From: Leptospira paudalimensis
Lineage (GTDB): Bacteria > Spirochaetota > Leptospiria > Leptospirales > Leptospiraceae
Reading direction: 5' to 3'
Length of the DNA stretch: 64,000 nucleotides
NCBI RefSeq assembly: GCF_026151345.1
Contig: NZ_JAMQPR010000001.1
Location: 2,028,676 to 2,092,675, forward strand
The translations under genes were made by a program, and so were the position numbers. Under the pieces are notes generated by a model. It saw nothing but the letters and a program-made list of their open reading frames with translations. It had not been told where the DNA came from and did not search any database. This document shows positions 58,504 to 64,000 of the stretch, piece after piece. How positions within the stretch are numbered: the stretch's first letter is position 1; each line of letters begins with the position of its first letter.

Positions 58504-59412
58504 TTGAAAGAATCAGAAATCATCCGTACTCTTTTTGGAACAACTCCTCCTCCAGAGGACGATTGTTATTTTTTGGCACCAAACCGCCTCGTCACAACGG
58601 ATTCCCTTTCCGAAGGAACCCACTTCCTCCATGAATGGTCAAACCCCGAAATCCTAGCAGGAAAACTGGTGGAAGTGAATGTCTCCGACATCACAGCATC
58701 GGGTGGTGTTCCTAAAGAGTGTTTTTTAAACCTGGGCCTATCCCCTACCTCTCGAAAACAAGATTGGGTCAGGAGGTTTGCCAAAGCTCTGAGGGTTTCC
58801 CTCCACCAATATGGAATGAAACTCGCTGGTGGCGATACCTTTTCCTCACCCACAACCCAATTGGCACTGACAGTAGTAGGTACGGTCAAAAAACCTTGGC
58901 TTCGATCGGGTGGAAAACCAGGCGATTACCTCTATGTCACCGGGGATTTAGGCCAAAGCCTACTTGGGTATCATTCTTTAAAAAAGAATTGGAAGGGGAA
59001 AGATTTTAAACTGGCCATTGAAAAACACCTTTTACCAAAATCAAAGCAGATCCTACAAAAACCACTCTCAAAGTTTCGAATCCATGCCTGTATGGACATC
59101 ACAGATGGACTCATCCAAGATGCAGAAAGGTTAGCACTTGCCTCCAAAGGGAAACTCACAATCCAAGTGGAATCTGTCCCCTTACACCCGTTTGCTGTAG
59201 AAAAACTAGGAGTGGATTTTTGCCTTGGTTCCGGGGAAGAGTTGGAACTTTTGTTTTTATCACCAGACATCCTACCAAACCAAATCAAATCCATTCCGAT
59301 AACGATGATCGGTAGGTTTGAAAGAGGAAAACCAGGAACAAAATTTTTAAAAGAAAGTAAAACCTATCTACCCAAAACAAAAGGTTTTCTTCACTTCAAA
59401 GAGGAAGATTGA
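58504..59412 (+). CDS. thiL: Thiamine-monophosphate kinase
   Basis: A 302-residue enzyme that makes thiamine diphosphate. The start is TTG at 58504. Motifs are PEDDCYFLAP, VTTDSLSEGTHF, KLVEVNVSDITASGG, LAGGDTFSSP and MDITDGLIQDAERLA. It is slightly shorter than the E. coli 325. It stands alone with no TPP riboswitch seen. The last 22 bases overlap the 3' end of the convergent REC/kinase gene. Confidence 0.93.
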   Translation: MKESEIIRTLFGTTPPPEDDCYFLAPNRLVTTDSLSEGTHFLHEWSNPEILAGKLVEVNVSDITASGGVPKECFLNLGLSPTSRKQDWVRRFAKALRVSLHQYGMKLAGGDTFSSPTTQLALTVVGTVKKPWLRSGGKPGDYLYVTGDLGQSLLGYHSLKKNWKGKDFKLAIEKHLLPKSKQILQKPLSKFRIHACMDITDGLIQDAERLALASKGKLTIQVESVPLHPFAVEKLGVDFCLGSGEELELLFLSPDILPNQIKSIPITMIGRFERGKPGTKFLKESKTYLPKTKGFLHFKEED

Positions 59413-60656
59413 GGGAGTGTGATTTTGAATTCAACCTTAGGTTCCACCTTATCTCCTAAATGATCAAATATATTTGAAACAAGGACGGAACCACCAAACT
59501 TTTGTATGGTTTCTTTCACTAACGAAAGTCCAATTCCAAAATCGAGGGTTTCATACCGTTCATAAAGGTTCTTGGTTAATCGAAAAAATGGCTCAAACAC
59601 GAGGTCCAAATATTCATTTGGAATCCCTTCTCCAATTTTTAAGTCACTTCCTACCGAATTGATAACGGAAAAAGATACGGAATCTGATTTCAATTGGAGT
59701 AATACAAAAATAGAAGACGAGTCTAGAGAAAACTTCATAGCATTGATCAGAAGTTCCCTTACAGATTTATGAAAGTATTCGCGATTCCAACGAATGTATA
59801 TCGAATTCATTTGAATAGAACTTACATCTGTTATTTGGATGGAATGGTGTTTGATTTTTGTTTGTGATTCTATTTCTTTTAAAGTGGTGACTATTTCTTG
59901 CCATAATTCGGATAACGGAACTACTTCCTCTTTTACGCGATCAAAAATGATATTTTCAATTTCAGAAAATGTATTTAAAACTTTTTTCGAATAATTTGCG
60001 TTGTCTTCTAAGATGGATAAAACTTCTTTTTCTAAGATATAATCTCCATTTTCTGTTTGTTTCATCCCTTTTATGATATCAATGATTTGCACTAAGATTC
60101 CAAACCCAGCCCCTTGAGATAAACTAGCTCGCAAAACATGGAATAAATTTTTATGTAACTCCTGGGCATTAAATTCGCCCTTCTTTAATGAACGATTTTT
60201 GAAACTATACCAATCCAAAAGTTTCTCAAGAGAAATGATTTTTTCTTTTTCTAAAATGGAGGTTTTATAATCCAATGAACGTTTGGATAAGTGGTATTCC
60301 ACTTTTTTCAACAATTCCTTTGGGTAAACAGGTTTGATCAAATAATCCTGCACATTTTCTTTCATCACTTCGATGATGGCAATTGAATCAGATTCGGAAG
60401 TGATCACAAGAATGGGGATCTGGGAATTTTTTTTTCGTATTTCCCTTACCAGTTCCGCACCTGTTCCATCTGGTAGTTTTAAGTCAGTTAGGATAAGATC
60501 AATCGATTCAATCCCTTCTTTTTGTAAGAGGTGTAAGACTGGTTTGATTCCAGAAAACACAACAAAATTAGCATCAATGGAACGCAGAGCACCTTGGTAT
60601 AACAGTGCTGTGGTCGGGTCGTCTTCAACGATTAAAATTTTATTTTCGGTGATCAT
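59391..60656 (-). CDS. Receiver-histidine kinase hybrid
   Basis: A 421-residue soluble protein. The N-terminal receiver has EDD (11-13), Asp58 in LTDLKLPDG and Lys108 in LIKP. A linker helix leads to a region with FHVLRASLSQGAG, where His173 takes the place of the usual HELRTPL phosphoacceptor. The HATPase has N305 (ELLINAMKFS) and DFGIGLSLV. The order receiver-then-kinase is the reverse of most hybrids and suggests a phosphorelay output. A 9-bp inverted repeat ends one base before the ATG. Confidence 0.85.
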   Translation of the reverse strand: MITENKILIVEDDPTTALLYQGALRSIDANFVVFSGIKPVLHLLQKEGIESIDLILTDLKLPDGTGAELVREIRKKNSQIPILVITSESDSIAIIEVMKENVQDYLIKPVYPKELLKKVEYHLSKRSLDYKTSILEKEKIISLEKLLDWYSFKNRSLKKGEFNAQELHKNLFHVLRASLSQGAGFGILVQIIDIIKGMKQTENGDYILEKEVLSILEDNANYSKKVLNTFSEIENIIFDRVKEEVVPLSELWQEIVTTLKEIESQTKIKHHSIQITDVSSIQMNSIYIRWNREYFHKSVRELLINAMKFSLDSSSIFVLLQLKSDSVSFSVINSVGSDLKIGEGIPNEYLDLVFEPFFRLTKNLYERYETLDFGIGLSLVKETIQKFGGSVLVSNIFDHLGDKVEPKVEFKITLPQSSSLK

Positions 60657-60657
60657 T

Positions 60658-60691
60658 CCATAACTCCCAAATCATTTGACGAGAGTTATGG
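60658..60691 (-). repeat. Inverted repeat just before the REC/kinase start codon
   Basis: CCATAACTC (60691-60683 read on the minus strand) pairs perfectly with GAGTTATGG, ending at 60658, with a 16-base spacer. Only one base separates it from the ATG at 60656. The Shine-Dalgarno GGGAG is partly inside the right arm. Read as RNA it would be a hairpin that could block translation; read as DNA it is an operator-like palindrome. Confidence 0.75.
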
Positions 60692-60723
60692 ACAAAAATC
60701 TTCTTAGAATCTAAGGAAAGTCT

Positions 60724-62214
60724 TTATTCCTCAGTATCTTGATGTTCTAATGAAGGATTACGGTTTTCATTTGTCTCACCTTTCCCATTTTCATGAGTTT
60801 GGTTTGACCCAGATTCTTGTTGGTTCTGGTTCCCGTTCCCTCTTCGATCACGGTGTTTTTTGCGTGGTGGGCGTTTTTTATTCCCTTCTTTTTTACGGTT
60901 CTGTTGGCCAAACTGATGGCTATCTGGTTTTGGTCTCTGTCTGAGTGAAATTTCCCAGAAAAAAGCAGTCTGAACAGCAGCTTCGTTGTTTTCCGAAATG
61001 GCAACAATTTTGTACACCATAAACGCATCGTAAAAATAATCCTTCTTTTTGAAGAATGAATTTTGCCTTTCTTTTTCATCGTCAGTGATGTGAAAACGAG
61101 GTTGGCTTATGAAAATTTTTACCAAATTGTCTTGTTCACGTTTAGGAATCCCCATCCGTTCAAAAACAGGTTGTAAACTTTCTTTGATGTTATGCGCTAG
61201 GTGACCACGATCGTTTTCATAAAGGTCTTTTACGATATCGTAAAAAATTAACGAATAAAAAATCGCTGGTGTCATCTCTTCTCTCGCTGAGAGAAGTTTG
61301 TCAGTCACAGCAAGTCGTTTGCCAAGTGGTGTGTCCATAAAATGTTCACGCCATTCTGGGTCGGTTTTTTTCAGTTTATCCGCTGGTTCTTTGAACAAAA
61401 CATCGAGTAGGTGGTTTTCTGCAAGTCCTTCAAAAATGATGGATGTTTTCCAAGTACGGAACATTTTGTTGTACTCTTCTAATAGTCTTGCTGTGGATGA
61501 TTTTTCGAGTTCCAAACGGTTCTTTTTAATTGCCAGTTTGGTTTTTTTCTCGATATCAAGTCCGAGCAAAACGGAAAACTTCACTGCTCGTAACATACGA
61601 ACAGGATCTTCTTTGAAAGAAATATCAGGATCACCAATGACCCTAACGATTTTCTTTTGGATGTCTTCAAATCCACCTACGTAATCCAAAATGGAATCGT
61701 TTTTAGGATCGTAAAACAATGAATTGATGGTAAAGTCGCGTCTTGCCGCGTCTTCCTTTGCTGTACCGAAGGAATTGTCCCGCTTGATGAGATAATCGTT
61801 TTCTGCTTTGTGTTTTTCCAAACGATGTTCCGGTAGTGAACGGAACGTAGAGACTTCAATAATTTTGCCTTTAAAAATGATGTGTACAATTTTAAATCGT
61901 TTACCGATGATCCGGCAGTTATTGAAGATCCTTTTGATTTGGTTTGGTGTCGCACTTGTGACGATGTCAAAATCTTTTGGGCGTTTGCCCATCAGCAGAT
62001 CTCTGACTCCTCCACCGACTAAGTAGGCCTTGTAACGAAACTTGTTCAATCGATTGATGATTTTGATGGCATCTTCATCGATATTGGCCCTGCGTATGGA
62101 GTGAGTTTCTCGATAGTATCTCTTTCCCTCGGGGTACATCAAAAAGGAATCGACAGAGTCGGCTTTCTTTCTGAAAAGAGAAGTGAGAAATTTAAACATA
62201 TTGGATTCATCCAC
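60724..62214 (-). CDS. pcnB: Poly(A) polymerase I-type nucleotidyltransferase
   Basis: A 496-residue class II polymerase beta-like enzyme. [27 protein letters not shown] holds the catalytic Asp pair, followed by [12 protein letters not shown] and [13 protein letters not shown]. It has the PcnB-style lead ([23 protein letters not shown]) seen in E. coli poly(A) polymerase, so PcnB is favoured over CCA-adding enzyme. The last 60 residues form a very basic and Gln/Asn/Glu-rich tail, probably RNA-binding. The start is GTG at 62214 with AGGGG four bases ahead; an ATG five codons later is possible. Confidence 0.9.
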   Translation of the reverse strand: MDESNMFKFLTSLFRKKADSVDSFLMYPEGKRYYRETHSIRRANIDEDAIKIINRLNKFRYKAYLVGGGVRDLLMGKRPKDFDIVTSATPNQIKRIFNNCRIIGKRFKIVHIIFKGKIIEVSTFRSLPEHRLEKHKAENDYLIKRDNSFGTAKEDAARRDFTINSLFYDPKNDSILDYVGGFEDIQKKIVRVIGDPDISFKEDPVRMLRAVKFSVLLGLDIEKKTKLAIKKNRLELEKSSTARLLEEYNKMFRTWKTSIIFEGLAENHLLDVLFKEPADKLKKTDPEWREHFMDTPLGKRLAVTDKLLSAREEMTPAIFYSLIFYDIVKDLYENDRGHLAHNIKESLQPVFERMGIPKREQDNLVKIFISQPRFHITDDEKERQNSFFKKKDYFYDAFMVYKIVAISENNEAAVQTAFFWEISLRQRPKPDSHQFGQQNRKKEGNKKRPPRKKHRDRRGNGNQNQQESGSNQTHENGKGETNENRNPSLEHQDTEE

Positions 62215-62266
62215 TTTCCCCTGAAAAATGGCATGGGCAAGGAAAAAATTGGCTGGATAACGAACA

Positions 62267-63268
62267 TTGGCAGAAACTTACGTCACAACCGCCTACGAAA
62301 GGCTCCAAATTGCACATTTACGGTGGCGAAAACGCTTACAAAAGTGGATTTCCCGCAGCCGAGAGAAGGTGAGTTTTGTCCTCATCCCCAATGATGAAAA
62401 ACCCCTCGCCCAGATTGAAATATCAGTCGGAATGCTTGGGTTCCTTTTTGGACTTTCTGTTTCCCTTGTCCTTTTATCCTTTGGTCTCCTCGTTTATTTT
62501 TCCTTTTTCTTTGAAAGAAACCTTTCTCTCGAAAAAAAAACAGAAACCCAACTGGTATCCTTCTTATTTTACGACCTTCTCTCGAAAGACCTCCGCGAAT
62601 CTGTAGAAGAATTGGAATCCATGACGGAATCTCTCAATTTACTTGCCTGGGAAGAAATCCCAGAAAAAGAAATGATCACCCAAGATTATCTCTTAAAAGA
62701 AGAGTTTCGGAAAGATGCAAGTGAACTCGATTCGAATTTATTACTCTTCCAACAAGTTGTTACCACCTACACTCAGTTTGGTGTAAGACTAGGAAACCTT
62801 GTCCCCAATTTTCAAAATGCCATCGATTACCTATCCATGCGAGAGAGTATCTTTTATTCCATGCCAAGAGGGCGGCCTCTGAAACCTGGTGTTGGTGTGG
62901 TGACATCCACCTTTGGGTATCGCAGTGATCCATTCGGAATTTTACCCGTGGGGGAATACCATTCCGGTATTGACTTTGCAGCTGGTGAAGGAACTCCCAT
63001 TTATGCAACGGGGCCTGGGATCATTGCTGTGGATACAGCGGTTGGTGGTCTTGGAAAATCAGTACGGATCAACCATGAAAATGGATTTTTTACTTTGTAT
63101 GGCCACTGCTCTCTCATTCTCGTGAATCCAGGGGATCGTGTGAAACGTGGTGATAAAATTGCCCTAGTCGGACAAACAGGAAAAGCAACAGGAGCCCACG
63201 TCCATTATGAAGTGCGAATTGGCCTTGATGCTCCTCTCGACCCAGAAGAATACATCAACCTAGACTGA
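62267..63268 (+). CDS. M23 peptidase, membrane-anchored
   Basis: A 333-residue protein starting at TTG (62267). One membrane segment (about 53-78) is followed by a charged helical region (80-180) and an M23 domain (about 200-330). Zinc ligands are His in YHSGIDFA and the pair in AHVHYE, so it should be an active peptidoglycan endopeptidase. Unlike the enzyme at 8.8 kb it has no LysM. The N-terminal 50 residues are basic and cytoplasmic. It is divergent from pcnB. Confidence 0.88.
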   Translation: MAETYVTTAYERLQIAHLRWRKRLQKWISRSREKVSFVLIPNDEKPLAQIEISVGMLGFLFGLSVSLVLLSFGLLVYFSFFFERNLSLEKKTETQLVSFLFYDLLSKDLRESVEELESMTESLNLLAWEEIPEKEMITQDYLLKEEFRKDASELDSNLLLFQQVVTTYTQFGVRLGNLVPNFQNAIDYLSMRESIFYSMPRGRPLKPGVGVVTSTFGYRSDPFGILPVGEYHSGIDFAAGEGTPIYATGPGIIAVDTAVGGLGKSVRINHENGFFTLYGHCSLILVNPGDRVKRGDKIALVGQTGKATGAHVHYEVRIGLDAPLDPEEYINLD

Positions 63269-63407
63269 TTCCCTCAAAAAAAATCCCAGAGAAACGTTTG
63301 GATCATTCAATCTATTTGGGTATTTGAATTTTAAAAAGGAATGGGAAATAGAACCACGAACATTTTTGAAAGCCCAGATTAGGACTTTTGTGATGAGAAC
63401 CCACTAA

Positions 63408-63437
63408 CCTTGTTTAGAATTAATTTTCCAAACAAGG
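63408..63437. repeat. 8-bp inverted repeat in the M23-doxX gap
   Basis: CCTTGTTT (63408-63415) and AAACAAGG (63430-63437) pair perfectly with a 14-base AT-rich spacer. It lies between convergent genes, downstream of doxX on the minus strand. There is no U-tract in either direction, so a terminator is only possible. The rest of the gap 63269-63472 holds nothing I recognise. Confidence 0.4.
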
Positions 63438-63472
63438 ATTCGTTGAGAGTTTTCTCTTTAGGCAATTTGGTC

Positions 63473-63919
63473 TTAGAACTTACCGATTAAGTTAAAATCA
63501 ACTGAATACACTCCAGCTCCACCAACAACTAAAGCAATGAGAAGTCCCGCAGCTAAGATATGGAATTCATACCCTTCTCCTTTTTGGTTTCCATTCCAAT
63601 TGATGAAAAAACCGTTATGTCTGTGAGCGATGAATGCAGCACCGATCATGATGATGGTAATGGACAACGCTGCAAATTTTGTTAAAAATCCCACAAGTAG
63701 AAGTACAGATCCAACAGACTCACCAAGAATAATGAGAACAGCAAGGATCCCTGGGAATTTCATGGTTCCTGTAAAAAATCCGTAAGTTCCTTTGAAACCG
63801 TAACCACCAAACCAACCTAGAAGTTTTTGGGCACCGTGTGGGAAAATCACAACAAAAGCTGTGATGCGTAGGATAAGAGGGATGATGTCCCCAGATGTAG
63901 AAAATAATAAATCGAACAT
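63473..63919 (-). CDS. DoxX-family membrane protein
   Basis: A 148-residue protein with four membrane segments. PHGAQKLLGWFGGYGFKGTYGFF and LGESVGSVLLLVGFLTKFAAL are typical of the DoxX/YphA group. Members are linked to thiol or oxidative stress and quinone chemistry, but the reaction is not established. AAGGAG lies 8 bases before the ATG. A palindrome and a -35 like sequence lie upstream. Confidence 0.9.
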   Translation of the reverse strand: MFDLLFSTSGDIIPLILRITAFVVIFPHGAQKLLGWFGGYGFKGTYGFFTGTMKFPGILAVLIILGESVGSVLLLVGFLTKFAALSITIIMIGAAFIAHRHNGFFINWNGNQKGEGYEFHILAAGLLIALVVGGAGVYSVDFNLIGKF

Positions 63920-63944
63920 AGTGAATTCTCCTTAAATCAATATC

Positions 63945-63976
63945 AGATAGTTTAATATTGAACTATCTAGAGTCAA
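63945..63976 (-). promoter_or_regulatory. Promoter and operator-like palindrome of doxX
   Basis: On the minus strand TTGACT (63976-63971) is followed after 16 bases by TAAACT (63954-63949), a plausible sigma-70 promoter. AGATAGTT (63945-63952) and AACTATCT (63961-63968) form a perfect 8-bp inverted repeat with an 8-base centre that covers the spacer and -10. Such placement fits a dimeric repressor such as a MarR or HxlR type; no regulator gene is in the window. Confidence 0.65.
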
Positions 63977-64000
63977 GCTATTTTTCCTTCCTATTTTCTC

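Overview
The window looks like a chromosomal core region of a spirochaete, most likely Leptospira, and probably a saprophytic species of the L. biflexa type. The basis is inferential: moderately low GC, many TTG starts behind good Shine-Dalgarno sites, a short SMC, a bactofilin next to an M23 peptidase, a motility-associated glycosyltransferase-like protein, and weakly conserved exported proteins among conserved housekeeping genes. I could not run any database search. I see no prophage, insertion sequence, CRISPR array or obvious island.

Layout. Positions 1-253 hold two copies of a 124-bp tandem repeat, followed by tRNA-Leu (minus strand). From 0.5 to 11.1 kb lie two cyclic-nucleotide-binding proteins, a membrane protein with two PilZ domains, an ispD/lysA-like pair, a zinc-dependent phospholipase C-like protein, and an envelope cluster: PBP1A, bactofilin, a LysM/M23 peptidase and a lipoprotein hydrolase. 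From 11.1 to 21.4 kb come a transglutaminase-like exported protein, an AraC regulator, an Mpo1-like membrane protein, malQ, a class I aldolase, a two-component pair, an exported unknown, and a PAS/GAF/SpoIIE phosphatase. From 21.4 to 23.7 kb is glnA with a sigma-54-type promoter and terminator, then tRNA-Met and a small cysteine-rich exported protein.

From 23.8 to 34.6 kb: smc, a MAF-type protein, an unknown, plsY-der-smpB, and a large AAA/AAA/VWA-like protein. From 34.7 to 41 kb: an aminotransferase, a prepilin peptidase, pdxH, ribBA, a STAS protein, ribE and ribD. From 41 to 56.3 kb is a long minus-strand block for the envelope and for division and translation: secF, secD, an unknown, yajC, trpD, pgsA, rimO, rodZ, a lolA-like gene, ftsK, yajQ and alaS. 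From 56.3 to 64 kb: an MFS transporter, rpsI, rplM, thiL, a REC/kinase protein, pcnB, a second M23 peptidase and a DoxX protein with an operator-like palindrome.

How the genes fit together. Much of the window concerns building the cell envelope: peptidoglycan synthesis and trimming (PBP1A, M23 enzymes), cell-shape scaffolds (bactofilin, RodZ), phospholipid synthesis (PlsY, PgsA), and secretion and lipoprotein handling (SecDF-YajC, LolA). The most notable departures from expectation are an SMC without a normal hinge, a midasin-like AAA protein that has lost key motifs, a glutamine synthetase with Phe at the adenylylation position, and inverted repeats placed at glnA, at the REC/kinase start codon and at the doxX promoter.
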